Source: Solibacillus sp. FSL R5-0449 (GTDB lineage Bacteria; Bacillota; Bacilli; Bacillales_A; Planococcaceae). From it: DNA of 64,000 nucleotides. The notes under the pieces were generated by a model. That model was given only the letters and a program-made list of their open reading frames with translations. It did not search any database and was not told the origin of the DNA. The first letter of the stretch is position 1. Each line of letters opens with the position of its first letter. The stretch is from assembly GCF_037975215.1 (NCBI RefSeq), contig NZ_CP150239.1:720001-784000 (forward strand), in the 5' to 3' direction. Below, in pieces: positions 49,067-58,808 of this stretch. A program made the position numbers and the translations under genes.

Positions 49067-50194
49067 ATGCTCGTCGCCATGAACGAACAACAGCAATTAT
49101 TTCATTTAACGTCAAAACTTCCGCCGGATGAACTGCAAAAATTAAAAGAACAGCAATCCTTTTTTTGTCCTTTATGCAGAGAACGCCTTTTATTAAAGGC
49201 CGGTCAAATAAAAATTCCCCATTTTGCCCATCAAAAAAATAGCGATTGCGATTCTTTATTTTCGGAAGGGGAGTCTGCTGTCCATCTGCTCGGGAAACAA
49301 CAGCTTTTTCAACTTTTTACGGGCCTTCAGCTAAGTCCTGTCCTTGAACCATATTTACCACAGCTTCAACAGCGACCCGATCTTCTTATTATATTTAAAG
49401 ACCATCAATATGCCATTGAATTTCAGTGCAGTCCAATCGCACATCCATCTTTTCAACAGCGTACAAGCGGCTATTTGAATGCTGGTATAACACCGATATG
49501 GATTTTGCACACTCCTGAGAAGTTTAAAAGTCCCGGTATTGTAAAAGTTTCCATCAATCATACGAACGTTCAATTTATGCAACAGTATAAAAAGCAGAAT
49601 TTTCTCATCACCTATGATGTAAAAAGCAAAACTTTCTACTATATTAGTAATTTGATCCATCTTCATAAATTGCAGTATTTTGCTGTTGTTAAACCACTCC
49701 CCCTCAGTCAACAACGTTTCCCGTTCTTAGTCCCTGAAAAAATAACGAAATCACAATTCCATCTGTTGCTAAATAACTACAGGAAGTACCGGGAGCGATA
49801 TATCCGTCCTCGTCTATTACTAAGCAAAAAAGGAGTGAATGACCGATTTTTCCGTTCTATTTATGAGTTAAGGCTATTGATGTCGGATTTGCCGTCTATT
49901 TTAGGAATTCCTGTCTATAATACGAATGCTTTTAATCGATTTTGTATAGAATGGCAAGTAGGGCTTTTTCATTTTATGAACTGCCATGCGCTCACACCTG
50001 AAACGATGAATGTACAGGCAATTCCTTATTTTTTCAAATGGTATCAAATGGAGCTGACGGATGAGCGGAAAGCAGCGGTGGAACATTATTTAACAATTTT
50101 AAAACATCTCAAAGTAGAGCAACTGGATGAAAATATACCCGAAGAACAACTTTTTAATGTTCTGTACGACGAATTGGTTGCATTTGGATGTTGA
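49067..50194 (+). CDS. coiA: Competence protein CoiA
   Basis: CoiA helps process incoming DNA during transformation in Firmicutes. The 375-residue protein has an N-terminal zinc-like segment (FFCPLCRERLLLKAGQIKIP followed by HFAH) and a central nuclease-like core with RPDLLI and YAIEFQCSPI, the PD-(D/E)xK arrangement. The ATG at 49067 gives MLVAMNEQQQLFHLT, close to other CoiA starts, behind GGAG and GAGG; the frame continues upstream to 49016 without support. Together with ComK it suggests a functional DNA-uptake pathway. Confidence 0.92.
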   Translation: MLVAMNEQQQLFHLTSKLPPDELQKLKEQQSFFCPLCRERLLLKAGQIKIPHFAHQKNSDCDSLFSEGESAVHLLGKQQLFQLFTGLQLSPVLEPYLPQLQQRPDLLIIFKDHQYAIEFQCSPIAHPSFQQRTSGYLNAGITPIWILHTPEKFKSPGIVKVSINHTNVQFMQQYKKQNFLITYDVKSKTFYYISNLIHLHKLQYFAVVKPLPLSQQRFPFLVPEKITKSQFHLLLNNYRKYRERYIRPRLLLSKKGVNDRFFRSIYELRLLMSDLPSILGIPVYNTNAFNRFCIEWQVGLFHFMNCHALTPETMNVQAIPYFFKWYQMELTDERKAAVEHYLTILKHLKVEQLDENIPEEQLFNVLYDELVAFGC

Positions 50195-50248
50195 AATTGT
50201 TTAAATAGATTTATAATTTCGAATATCGGAATAGTAGGAGGCAAATAA

Positions 50249-52057
50249 ATGGCAAAGCAAATTTTAACGCGTGAAGAAGTACCTGAGCAATTAACTTGGG
50301 ATTTAACAACAATTTTTGAATCCGATGAAGCTTGGGAAGCTGAGCTGAAAGAAGTAGAACAATTATCAAAAAAAGCTCCGGAATATAAAGGGAAAGTAGC
50401 GGAAAGTGCGGAAAGCTTATACAATACATTGCAGTTCAGCGATGCATTATACGAGCGTCTGAGCAAGCTATATGTGTATTCTCATTTAAAGCATGATCAG
50501 GATACGACGAATAGTAAATACCAGGATCTTGATGGTCGTATTCGCTCTGTACTAACAAATGCAGGAGCAGCGTGGTCATTTATTACGCCTGAAATTTTAG
50601 CATTGGATGAAGCAACATTGAACAGCTATGTGGAAAGCTATGAACCACTTTCACTATATGAACAAAGCCTAAAAGAACTGAATTTGGGCCGCCCTCATAT
50701 TTTATCTGCGGAAAAAGAAGAATTGCTGGCACAATTTTCTGAAGTGACATCAACATCCGGCAAAACATTCAGTGCTTTAAACAATGCAGATCTAGAATTC
50801 CCGAAAATTAAAGGGGAAGATGGGGAAGAAGTACAAATTACGCACGGTAACTATATTACAATGCTTGAGAGCGATAACCGTGAAGTGCGTGAGGCAGCAT
50901 TTAAAGCTGTTTACAAAACGTATGGTCAATACAAAAATACATTTGCGACAACTTTAGCAGGGAATGTAAAAGCACATAATGCCAATGCAAAAGTTCGTAA
51001 TTACAATTCGGCTCGCCATGCGGCATTAAGCAATAACTTCATTCCTGAAAAAGTGTATGATCAGCTTGTTTCGACAATCCATGACTATTTACCGGCATTA
51101 CACCGTTATGTAGAGCTTCGTAAAAAAGTGCTTGGTTTAGATGAACTGCATATGTACGATCTGTTTACACCACTTGTTAAAGAAGTGAAAATGGAAGTAA
51201 CATATGACGAAGCGAAGAAGACGATGGTAGAAAGCTTTGCGCCACTTGGTAAAGAATATCAGGAAATCGTTCAAAAAGGTCTGGATAGCCGTTGGGTAGA
51301 CGTGCTTGAAAACAAAGGAAAACGCAGCGGTGCATATTCTTCAGGAACGTTCGGCACAAATCCGTATGTATTAATGAACTGGCAAAATAACGTGAATAAC
51401 CTTTATACATTGGCACATGAATTCGGCCACTCAATGCACAGTTATTATTCACGTGCTAACCAGCCTTATCAATATGCGGATTACTCGATTTTCGTTGCGG
51501 AAGTTGCTTCAACATGTAACGAAGAACTATTATTCGATCATTTAATGAAAACATTGGATGATGATAAGCAAAAAATCTACTTACTAAATCAATGGTTGGA
51601 CGGTTTCCGCGGTACAGTATTCCGTCAAACGATGTTCGCTGAGTTTGAGCATATGATTCATGAATTAGATGCAAAAGGCGAATCGATTACATCAGAAAAA
51701 TTAACATCCATTTATTATGATTTAAACAAACAATACTTTGGTGATGCAATGACTGTAGATGAGGAAATCGGTCTGGAATGGGCAAGAATTCCGCACTTCT
51801 ACTACAATTATTACGTATATCAATACGCAACAGGTCAATCTGCGGCAACGGCATTATCAAAACAAATTTTAGAAGAAGGCGAACCGGCAGTTGAGCGCTA
51901 TATTAACAACTTCCTAAAAGCTGGCTGCTCGGACTTCCCGATCGAAGTATTAAAAGCTGCAGGTGTAGATATGGAGTCTCCGGAACCGATCGCATTGGCA
52001 TGCCAAGTATTTGAAGAGAAGTTAGAAGAGCTTGAAAAATTATTATTGAATAATTAA
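50249..52057 (+). CDS. pepF: Oligoendopeptidase F
   Basis: PepF is a cytoplasmic zinc metallopeptidase that cleaves short peptides. The 602-residue protein has the M3 zinc site LAHEFGHSMHS and the downstream glutamate in FVAEVASTCNEELLF. The ATG follows AGGAGG. It follows coiA as in B. subtilis. Confidence 0.97.
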   Translation: MAKQILTREEVPEQLTWDLTTIFESDEAWEAELKEVEQLSKKAPEYKGKVAESAESLYNTLQFSDALYERLSKLYVYSHLKHDQDTTNSKYQDLDGRIRSVLTNAGAAWSFITPEILALDEATLNSYVESYEPLSLYEQSLKELNLGRPHILSAEKEELLAQFSEVTSTSGKTFSALNNADLEFPKIKGEDGEEVQITHGNYITMLESDNREVREAAFKAVYKTYGQYKNTFATTLAGNVKAHNANAKVRNYNSARHAALSNNFIPEKVYDQLVSTIHDYLPALHRYVELRKKVLGLDELHMYDLFTPLVKEVKMEVTYDEAKKTMVESFAPLGKEYQEIVQKGLDSRWVDVLENKGKRSGAYSSGTFGTNPYVLMNWQNNVNNLYTLAHEFGHSMHSYYSRANQPYQYADYSIFVAEVASTCNEELLFDHLMKTLDDDKQKIYLLNQWLDGFRGTVFRQTMFAEFEHMIHELDAKGESITSEKLTSIYYDLNKQYFGDAMTVDEEIGLEWARIPHFYYNYYVYQYATGQSAATALSKQILEEGEPAVERYINNFLKAGCSDFPIEVLKAAGVDMESPEPIALACQVFEEKLEELEKLLLNN

Positions 52058-52066
52058 TAGTTTGTG

Positions 52067-52096
52067 AAAACGCATCTGTTTCAGGTGCGTTTTTTG
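52067..52096 (+). terminator. Terminator after pepF
   Basis: AACGCATCTG pairs with CAGGTGCGTT (one G-T) around TTT, then TTTT. Confidence 0.85.
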
Positions 52097-52283
52097 CTTG
52101 AAAAAATGGAATTTTACTTAGGGAATATAGAGAATGGTAAAATTTCATTCTGGGAAACAATGAATGGGAAAAGGTTAAAGAATGTTGATATATCGGTGTT
52201 CGAGGGGGAGAATTAAATACGAATTTATGACAATTTTTTTTAAACCTCATTTATTCATATGGAAACGCTTACTATATGACGAA

Positions 52284-52335
52284 TTTGTGAAATTGTGAAA
52301 GATACATTGCAAGAAATATTATTCCATGATAGAGT
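52284..52335 (+). promoter_or_regulatory. RoxS promoter with tandem TTGTGAA motifs
   Basis: TTGCAA (52307-52312), 17 bases, TAGAGT (52330-52335). Two direct TTGTGAA repeats (52285-52291 and 52293-52299) lie just upstream. They resemble ResD boxes and Rex half-sites. B. subtilis roxS is known to be activated by ResD and repressed by Rex, which fits. Confidence 0.6.
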
Positions 52336-52342
52336 AATACTC

Positions 52343-52457
52343 GTGAAATAAATCACATAACAAACATACACCCCTTTGTTTGAACGTGAACATTTCTCCC
52401 ATCCCCTTTGTGAAAAAGAGGCGTCTTATTTCTCGAGAATAAGACGCCTCTTTTGTT
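52343..52457 (+). ncRNA. roxS: Small regulatory RNA RoxS/RsaE
   Basis: The segment from GTGAAATAAATCACATAAC through CCCCTTTGTTTGAA to TTTCTCCCATCCCCTTTGTG matches the conserved body of RsaE (Staphylococcus) and RoxS (Bacillus), with its C-rich loops that pair with ribosome sites of target mRNAs. It ends in a strong terminator (GAGGCGTCTTATT with AATAAGACGCCTC, then TTTT). RoxS/RsaE represses TCA-cycle and related mRNAs in response to NO and redox state. In B. subtilis it also lies near yjbH. The exact 5' end is estimated. Confidence 0.93.
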
Positions 52458-52496
52458 TTGTTTACGTTTTGATGCCTGGAATAAAGAAGAAGAACG

Positions 52497-52570
52497 TTCT
52501 CTATTCCCTGGCAAATGTTCTACTTCCATCCCATTAACTTCTATTTTTCCGGTTTAATTGTCGAATAAAG
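52497..52570 (+). repeat. 21-base-period array E (short)
   Basis: Cores GTTCTCTAT, GTTCTACTT, CTTCTATTT and TTGTCGAATAA begin at 52497, 52518, 52539 and about 52560, each 21 bases apart. It lies downstream of RoxS, between convergent units (RoxS and spxH). The rest of the gap to 52757 has no gene I can support. Confidence 0.65.
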
Positions 52571-52757
52571 GGTATGTTATTTTAAACAGTCCTAAACCCC
52601 TTAAAACAGCTTTTAAAATTTCACTAGGATAAATGCCAGTGAGTGCCCGATTAAGGCCTTTACGACTGTATAGAGGAGCAAATATACCTATGTCTATCCT
52701 CACGACTATAAAACGATTCATAGCTCTTTTTCGGAACTTCAAATAACCCCGGAAATT

Positions 52758-52790
52758 AAAAAAACCAGCCTGCACAAATGCACAGCTGGT
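52758..52790 (-). terminator. Terminator after spxH
   Basis: On the minus strand ACCAGCTGTGCA pairs with TGCAGGCTGGT (one mismatch), then TTTTTTT. Confidence 0.9.
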
Positions 52791-52823
52791 GAAAATATCA
52801 TATAAGTTCGTTTTAAAAATAAT

Positions 52824-53645
52824 TTAATAGGTCGTGCGTTCTTTTGCACGCCAAAGTGTAATTTCGTCGGTCATAATACGTTCTACTTTTTGCTGAAGCA
52901 TACGTTTCTTTAATTCGCGTTCTGCCAGCTGCTCATTGATCGAGTAGATTTCGGCAACTTCAGCTGTTGTAAGGGTGCTGAATCGATCGAATAACTCGTC
53001 TAATGCAGGAACCGGTTGGCGAATTAATTCTTCCCCAAGCAACTCTGCTAAAATATGCTCGTAAACTTCATAATTATAAGAACCGCTTACTTTCAGGCCT
53101 TCATCCTCAATGCACTCATTGAAAAATACGATGCTTGGTATTTCTTCAACTTCCATTTCGCGAGTTAAGTATAAATCGCATTGGAAGGCACGAGCTGCTT
53201 CTTTTGAACCAAAGTCGGACACGAACTCATCCATATCCAGGCTGACTTGCTGTGCAATTTCAATTAATGTCGCATGGGAATTGATATTGCGTGTATTAAG
53301 TGTTGCAACTTCCTGGACTTTGTTTAAATAGCGGAAACCTGCCCGCTTTCCTTGAAGTTCGGCCGCTTTAATAGCGATTGAAGGTAATGCTGGATGTGTA
53401 ATATCCAATTCCGCTCCGGAAACACAGCCTTTCATCCGGCTCGTCATGCTGTTAAGGGCAGCGAGTTCCGTACTAAGGACATATCGACATGTAAAGTAAT
53501 GACCGTATTCTACTTGCAGTTTTCGCATTGTTGTTTGTAGGGATAATGCTTTCTCGCAAAGAGGGTCAATAAAAATATAAAGCTCAATCGGTTTATTACA
53601 TGTAGAGGGTGCTACAGGTTGCTGTAAAAGTTGGATATTATTCAC
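52824..53645 (-). CDS. spxH: ClpXP adaptor for Spx, SpxH (YjbH)
   Basis: SpxH binds Spx and speeds its destruction by ClpXP. The 273-residue protein has a DsbA-like fold with the N-terminal motif FIDPLCEKALSLQTT; the usual second cysteine of a CxxC site is alanine here, so a disulfide switch at this site is unlikely. The central EEIPSIVFF and the C-terminal helical part match the family. It overlaps the upstream yjbI by 4 bases (ATGA), as in the B. subtilis yjbIH operon. Confidence 0.92.
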   Translation of the reverse strand: MNNIQLLQQPVAPSTCNKPIELYIFIDPLCEKALSLQTTMRKLQVEYGHYFTCRYVLSTELAALNSMTSRMKGCVSGAELDITHPALPSIAIKAAELQGKRAGFRYLNKVQEVATLNTRNINSHATLIEIAQQVSLDMDEFVSDFGSKEAARAFQCDLYLTREMEVEEIPSIVFFNECIEDEGLKVSGSYNYEVYEHILAELLGEELIRQPVPALDELFDRFSTLTTAEVAEIYSINEQLAERELKKRMLQQKVERIMTDEITLWRAKERTTY

Positions 53646-54040
53646 TCAAATCCCTCCTCATCATTTGGGGCGTTGACCATATGGTGAGCAGTCATAACGA
53701 GACGCTTATAGTAAACTTCACGGAATTTTCCGTCCAAGCCCACTTCGTCCATCGCCTCTGCCATACATTCAAGCCATGCCTGGGCACGATCGGGTGTAAT
53801 TTTAAAATGCATATGTCGAGCACGCATCATCGGATGGCCGTGTTCTTCTGAGAAAAGGTTAGGGCCCCCGAGATACTGCGTTTGGAATTGTATTTGTTTA
53901 CGAATTGTTTCCGTCAGATCTTCAGGAAAAATAGGAATTAATAAAGGATGCTTCGCCACTCGAGAGTAGAACGCGTTAATTAATTCAGAAAGCTTTTCAG
54001 CACCGAGTTCCTCATAAGGAATCGTATATTTTCGATTCAT
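53642..54040 (-). CDS. yjbI: Truncated haemoglobin YjbI (group II)
   Basis: The 132-residue protein is a 2-on-2 globin with the family motifs FQTQYLGGPNLFSEEHGHPM (followed by MRARH) and the heme-ligand histidine in RARHMHF. In B. subtilis YjbI works with YjbH and is reported to remove protein peroxides. The ATG follows AAAGGAG. First gene of the yjbIH pair. Confidence 0.95.
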   Translation of the reverse strand: MNRKYTIPYEELGAEKLSELINAFYSRVAKHPLLIPIFPEDLTETIRKQIQFQTQYLGGPNLFSEEHGHPMMRARHMHFKITPDRAQAWLECMAEAMDEVGLDGKFREVYYKRLVMTAHHMVNAPNDEEGFE

Positions 54041-54154
54041 TAGTTATACTCCTTTGTGTCTTTCTTTGCCAGTATATGAAATATGAATGTCATGTAAGTA
54101 ATGTAAATTTCATTTAGGCGATACAATCATTCTAGCAACGTAAGGCCGTTTTAA

Positions 54155-54189
54155 CAAATAAAGTGCCCTGCCAAAAAATTTGAAGGGCA
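54155..54189 (-). terminator. Weak terminator candidate after cwlQ
   Basis: On the minus strand TGCCCT and AGGGCA pair around 14 bases, followed by CTTTATTTG. It lies 160 bases after the cwlQ stop. The gap (54041-54350) otherwise shows only short chance palindromes. Confidence 0.4.
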
Positions 54190-54350
54190 TTTCACATCTA
54201 TTAACACCACGGTGGAATAGTTGATTTAATAGGTGTTCACACCAATTTTCCATTTAATCCAAATTAGAACATATCAGGAGTACTTACAATTAAATCCCAA
54301 ACATCCCTTTTGGCTTTCGTCTTCAAATTTTCACTGCATTTTTAATAACA

Positions 54351-55133
54351 TCACACATTCATATAGTTCATTATTTTTTTGACATAATTTTGAGTTTCTT
54401 GGAATGGAGGAATCCCCCCATATTTTTTTACATTTCCGGGACCCGCATTGTAGGCAGCAAGCGCTGTTTCCACATTATTATCGAACTGATCAAGCATTTG
54501 GCGTAAATATTTTGCGCCGCCCATAATATTTTGTGCAGGGTCAAAACGGTCAGACACACCTAAATAGCGTGCTGTTGCAGGCATAAGCTGCATTAAACCG
54601 GATGCTCCTGCAGCACTTGTCGCAGAAGCATTAAAATTAGACTCCTGTTTAATAACGGAAGTGATCAGTTTTTCAGGTATATTATATTTCTTGGCAGCTG
54701 CAGTTATTTCAGCTTGATAAGTCTCAGCACCGGCAAAGAAATTTGCAACATCGGTCTTTCTTGTGAAATCCGTCATATACTGTTCAATTGTTGATGTATC
54801 ATTACTTGCTGAGAGACTGCTGAATGTCCCTGGTAAATTCGTCAAGTTCGATGAATTATTCAACAAAAATGATGCGATATAGTTTTGAGCAGCCGAGTTT
54901 TGCTGCGAATTAGAAGTTTGTGATGAATCCGTTAACTGCTGGAAAGTGCTCACATCACCGAGTCCATTCAGTGAACTTGATAAAGATTGTCCGTCTAAAA
55001 TGTCGCTCATTAAGTCGGAAAATAAAGTCGACGTAGATGATGATGATAATACACTTGAGCTTGACTGATTGGATGTATTTAAATTTTGAATTGCCTGAAG
55101 TTCGAGCAATGTTTTCATTGATGAAATATCCAT
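54351..55133 (-). CDS. cwlQ: Lytic transglycosylase CwlQ-like (YjbJ)
   Basis: It cleaves the glycan strands of peptidoglycan. The 260-residue protein has a serine-rich low-complexity N-terminal half (about 20-130; QSSSSVLSSSSTS) without a clear signal peptide, then an SLT domain (about 140-255) with catalytic glutamate in VIKQESNFNASA, then GASGLMQLMPATARYLGV and AYNAGPGNVKKYGG. B. subtilis YjbJ (CwlQ) has both muramidase and transglycosylase activity. The ATG at 55133 follows AGGTG. It starts 8 bases after yjbK, an operon. Confidence 0.93.
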   Translation of the reverse strand: MDISSMKTLLELQAIQNLNTSNQSSSSVLSSSSTSTLFSDLMSDILDGQSLSSSLNGLGDVSTFQQLTDSSQTSNSQQNSAAQNYIASFLLNNSSNLTNLPGTFSSLSASNDTSTIEQYMTDFTRKTDVANFFAGAETYQAEITAAAKKYNIPEKLITSVIKQESNFNASATSAAGASGLMQLMPATARYLGVSDRFDPAQNIMGGAKYLRQMLDQFDNNVETALAAYNAGPGNVKKYGGIPPFQETQNYVKKIMNYMNV

Positions 55134-55141
55134 CACAGCAC

Positions 55142-55729
55142 CTAGCCTTTCTGATTGTTTAAAGCCGTCATAAAGCGCACGATTTTCTTTTGCGCAGGCT
55201 GTGGCTCAATTTCATGATGTGCCAAAAATTCGGAGAAAATTTGTTTTCCGACTGCTTCATCATGTGTCTCATATTCTACCTCATAATCGTCGCAGTGCAA
55301 ATAGAAAGAATGGTCAAATACGAGCAAACCGCCTTTGTATGGGATTTCCACCCGGTCGGTCGTCAATGTTCCGTAACAATGTAAATCGGCAACGGGAATT
55401 TTAAATAGCGCAAGCCTTTCGTTTACAGAATACGCGGGTACTCCTTTACCGGCCAGCATACGGTCTGCTTCCTCACGTGTTAAATAGTCAGTCGTTTCTA
55501 AATGCTGATGCTTGGAAGTTTTTTCTTTTAACGTTAATTCAATCGAATCTTCTGTAACACGAATTCGAAGAGCACTGTGAAGTTGTTGTAAATGGCTTTC
55601 CTTTGTATCAAAGTAATGATTAGCTTGGCGGATAATTTGCTCGTTCTTTATGGAGAACGTTTCAAGAAGCTGTTCATACTGCGATTTTGTTAGCATATTT
55701 TTAAATTCTATTTCAATTTGCTGTGTCAT
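55142..55729 (-). CDS. yjbK: CYTH domain protein YjbK
   Basis: The CYTH fold binds triphosphates and metal ions; members include thiamine triphosphatases and adenylate cyclases. The 195-residue protein begins with the signature IEIEFK (ExExK) and has the paired strands RIRVTEDSIELTLKEK and YEVEYET. The substrate is unknown. The ATG at 55729 is 8 bases behind AAAGGA. It is transcribed away from yjbL and yjbM. Confidence 0.9.
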   Translation of the reverse strand: MTQQIEIEFKNMLTKSQYEQLLETFSIKNEQIIRQANHYFDTKESHLQQLHSALRIRVTEDSIELTLKEKTSKHQHLETTDYLTREEADRMLAGKGVPAYSVNERLALFKIPVADLHCYGTLTTDRVEIPYKGGLLVFDHSFYLHCDDYEVEYETHDEAVGKQIFSEFLAHHEIEPQPAQKKIVRFMTALNNQKG

Positions 55730-55898
55730 TGTCAACGTCCTTTTTATTAATAGTATTGAATTAAATTCCGATGATTGAAAGAAGTCAAACGTTTCTGCAC
55801 CAACCGAGTGTCCTATGGTAAAATGTGAAGGGTAGATGAATCATCAATTTTATTATCGGAAAATTTTCGGTGATGAAAAGAAAAAGGAGATTAATTTA

Positions 55899-56282
55899 TT
55901 GCGAAACGTATACATAATCGATCATGTTGAAGTAGTACATAATGAAATCTATTTTATTTTAAATGAAAAGAAACAACTTAGCCAATTGCAATCGACAGGA
56001 CAAGTGATTGTCGATTCGGATAATGAGGCGTTTCTTTATATCATAGAAGAAAATGAGGCATACAGTTATTTAAGCTTTGGGAAAAATGTATGGTCGCAGC
56101 TATTACAAATGTTAGTGGCAGAACAAAAAGCATACTTGAAAGTGGAGGACGGTCTGCTGCCGCTTCAACAATTTGCTGATGAATTACAAGGATTGCTTTA
56201 TAATATTGAAGGCAACAGCAACTATGGAGATCAATTTGTTGAAAATATTGAAAAGGCATTTGCCGAATTCTTTAATAAATAG
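55899..56282 (+). CDS. yjbL: UPF0738 family protein YjbL
   Basis: A 127-residue acidic protein without recognisable domain motifs; size and place between yjbK and the alarmone synthetase match YjbL. The TTG at 55899 is 8 bases behind AAGGAGA and is preferred to an ATG at 55836 that has no ribosome site. Function unknown. Confidence 0.75.
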   Translation: MRNVYIIDHVEVVHNEIYFILNEKKQLSQLQSTGQVIVDSDNEAFLYIIEENEAYSYLSFGKNVWSQLLQMLVAEQKAYLKVEDGLLPLQQFADELQGLLYNIEGNSNYGDQFVENIEKAFAEFFNK

Positions 56283-56437
56283 CATTAAACTTAATTATCA
56301 CAAGAAAAATAGCCATTTTACGTGATTTAAGTGTGAAATGTGTATTTCTCGTCTACAAGAAGTATAATTGTTTGAAACAACGTGTTGATGAAATAGTGTG
56401 ACAGGTATGAACTATTTCTAGTTGGGGGGTTTTTTAA

Positions 56438-57115
56438 TTGGGGCAGTGGGAAGTATTTTTGAGTCCATATCGACAAGCTGTGGATGAACTTAAAATTAAA
56501 TTAAAAGGGATGCGTTCGCAATTTGGTATTATGAGTGCCAATTCGCCAATCGAATTTGTTACAGGCCGTGTAAAACCACTTGCCAGTATATATGACAAAT
56601 CGCTTGATAAAGGGATACCATTCGAACCGACTGCGCGTTTAGGAAATGAATTGCAAGATATTGCTGGATTACGGATTATGTGTCAGTTCGTTGATGATAT
56701 TGCTACTGTAACGGAGCTAATACGCCAGCGTAATGATATGAGAGTTATCGAGGAAAAGGATTATATTACACATAGTAAACCGAGTGGCTATCGTTCACAC
56801 CATATGATTATTGAGTATCCGGTTGAAACGATTCAAGGGTGCATCGTTGTCGTGGCGGAAATTCAAATTCGAACATTGGCAATGAACTTCTGGGCATCCA
56901 TTGAGCATTCTATGAACTATAAGTATAAAGGGATTTTCCCTGAAGAAATAAAAAATCGACTGCAAAGCGCAGCCGAGGCAGCATTCCGGTTAGATGAAGA
57001 AATGTCCTCCATTAGAAGTGAAATTCAAGAGGCACAGGCATATTTCAGTGAAATAAAAGAAGCAACGAATACAGCTATCCATAAGTCGACTGACAAAGAG
57101 GAGCGTGACAATTAA
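56438..57115 (+). CDS. sasB: Small alarmone synthetase SasB/RelQ (YjbM)
   Basis: It makes (p)ppGpp from ATP and GTP or GDP, with no hydrolase domain. The 225-residue protein has the synthetase motifs [43 protein letters not shown] and [20 protein letters not shown]. The TTG start at 56438 lies behind GGGGGG and gives the YjbM-like start [17 protein letters not shown]. It overlaps nadK by one base (TAATG). Confidence 0.95.
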   Translation: MGQWEVFLSPYRQAVDELKIKLKGMRSQFGIMSANSPIEFVTGRVKPLASIYDKSLDKGIPFEPTARLGNELQDIAGLRIMCQFVDDIATVTELIRQRNDMRVIEEKDYITHSKPSGYRSHHMIIEYPVETIQGCIVVVAEIQIRTLAMNFWASIEHSMNYKYKGIFPEEIKNRLQSAAEAAFRLDEEMSSIRSEIQEAQAYFSEIKEATNTAIHKSTDKEERDN

Positions 57116-57909
57116 TGAAGTTTTCAATACAATCACGCAGAGATGACCAATCAAATGAATTGATGGAGCTCGCAAAATCTTATTTAATTGATTTCGGTTT
57201 ACAATTTGATGAACAAGAGCCTGAAATTGTTCTTTCGATTGGCGGCGATGGAACATTACTCCATGCTTTCCACCGCTATTTGCACCGTCTGGATAAAACA
57301 GCTTTTGTCGGAATCCATACAGGACATTTAGGTTTTTATGCCGATTGGAAACCTTCAGAGCTGGAAAAGTTAGTATTGTCGATTGCCAAAAAGGAATACA
57401 ATGTCGTGGAATACCCGTTGCTGGAAGTACAGGTACACCGCCTGCATTCCGAATCCAGTACGTTTCTGGCGTTGAATGAAGCGACGATTAAATCGCCGGA
57501 CGTAACGCTTGTGATGGATGTGGAACTGAACGGCGAGCATTTTGAACGCTTCCGTGGGGACGGTTTATGTATTTCGACACCTTCGGGCAGTACAGCTTAC
57601 AACAAAGCGCTGGGCGGAGCGATTATTCACCCGACATTGCAGGCTTTGCAAATAACGGAAATGGCATCGATCAACAACCGTGTGTTCCGGACAGTAGGGT
57701 CTTCCCTAGTATTGCCGGCACATCATAACTGTGTACTTAAACCCGTACATGAACAGCAATTTAATATGACGGTCGATCATATTAGCATGACGGAAACAGA
57801 TGTAAAGTCCATTACATTTAATGTGGCAAATGAAAAAGTGCGTTTTGCACGTTTCAGACCATTCCCGTTTTGGGAACGTGTGCATGATTCATTTATCTCG
57901 AATGAATAG
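57115..57909 (+). CDS. nadK: NAD kinase
   Basis: It phosphorylates NAD to NADP. The 264-residue protein has the catalytic GGDGT motif ([15 protein letters not shown]), NEATIK, and the glycine-rich [20 protein letters not shown]. Translationally coupled to the alarmone synthetase gene upstream and followed after 11 bases by the pseudouridine synthase gene, as in B. subtilis. Confidence 0.97.
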   Translation: MKFSIQSRRDDQSNELMELAKSYLIDFGLQFDEQEPEIVLSIGGDGTLLHAFHRYLHRLDKTAFVGIHTGHLGFYADWKPSELEKLVLSIAKKEYNVVEYPLLEVQVHRLHSESSTFLALNEATIKSPDVTLVMDVELNGEHFERFRGDGLCISTPSGSTAYNKALGGAIIHPTLQALQITEMASINNRVFRTVGSSLVLPAHHNCVLKPVHEQQFNMTVDHISMTETDVKSITFNVANEKVRFARFRPFPFWERVHDSFISNE

Positions 57910-57920
57910 AATGAGGAACT

Positions 57921-58805
57921 ATGGATAAACGATTTCAATTACAATTTACCAATAAGGTCAATCAGGAGCTTTTGCGTGATGCAATTGCTCACTGGGGCAT
58001 TTCAAAGCGTGCATTGACTGCCATTAAATTTGATGGTGGGGCACTTTTAGTTAACGGAGAAGAAAGAAATGTGCGGCATCGTCTGGCAGAAGGCGATGTT
58101 GTGACAATTATTTTCCCGGTAGAAGAAGCAAGCGAAGGGCTGATACCGGTACAAGGAAAATTGTCTGTAGTGTATGAGGACGAGGCAGTGCTCCTTGTCA
58201 ACAAACCGGCCTTTATGAGCTCGATTCCTTCTAGGGAACACCCGAATAATTCGCTTGCCAACCTTGTATACGGCTATTTTGAACAGCAGCAGCTAGCGTC
58301 GACTGTTCATATCGTGACAAGACTTGACCGTGATACATCCGGGCTGATGCTTATAGCGAAGCATCGTCATATCCATCATTTAATGAGTGAACAGCAAAAA
58401 AAGGGACAAATTCACCGTGAATATGAAGCAGTAGCAGAAGGAATCATAGAACAAACTCAGCAATCCATTATCGCACCGATCGGGCGGAAGGATACGAGTA
58501 TTATTGAACGTGAAGTACGGCCGGATGGACAATTTGCCCATACGGATGTAACGGTGCTGGCTCGTAAAAATAATATGACCTATATTCGCCTGAAGCTTCA
58601 TACAGGAAGAACCCATCAAATACGTGTTCACATGGCTTATATTGGCCATCCATTAGTGGGGGATGAATTATACGGGGGCAATCATACATTCATTGACCGT
58701 CAGGCACTCCATTGCCGCTACATTGAATTTGAACACCCGTTAACGAAAGAAAGAGTACACTTTGAAAGCAAGCTCCCGGACGAGATTGCTACATTGATTA
58801 ACTAA
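57921..58805 (+). CDS. yjbO: RluD-family pseudouridine synthase YjbO
   Basis: It converts uridine to pseudouridine in RNA, probably 23S rRNA. The 294-residue protein has a partial S4-like N-terminal part, the catalytic HIVTRLDRDTSGLMLIAK (aspartate in RLDRDTSG) and LHTGRTHQIRVHMAYIGHPL. The target position cannot be read from the sequence. Third gene of the sasB-nadK-yjbO operon; a terminator follows. Confidence 0.94.
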   Translation: MDKRFQLQFTNKVNQELLRDAIAHWGISKRALTAIKFDGGALLVNGEERNVRHRLAEGDVVTIIFPVEEASEGLIPVQGKLSVVYEDEAVLLVNKPAFMSSIPSREHPNNSLANLVYGYFEQQQLASTVHIVTRLDRDTSGLMLIAKHRHIHHLMSEQQKKGQIHREYEAVAEGIIEQTQQSIIAPIGRKDTSIIEREVRPDGQFAHTDVTVLARKNNMTYIRLKLHTGRTHQIRVHMAYIGHPLVGDELYGGNHTFIDRQALHCRYIEFEHPLTKERVHFESKLPDEIATLIN

Positions 58806-58808
58806 TGC

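Noticed and set aside
52106-52216. Short frame after pepF (36 codons)
   Set aside because: Starts immediately behind the pepF terminator T run without a ribosome site.
52491-52500. AGAACGTTCT palindrome
   Set aside because: Short and part of the first unit of array E; no nearby promoter.
52554-52775. Minus-strand open frame downstream of spxH
   Set aside because: Begins inside the spxH terminator with no ribosome site and matches no family I know. Its last part overlaps array E.
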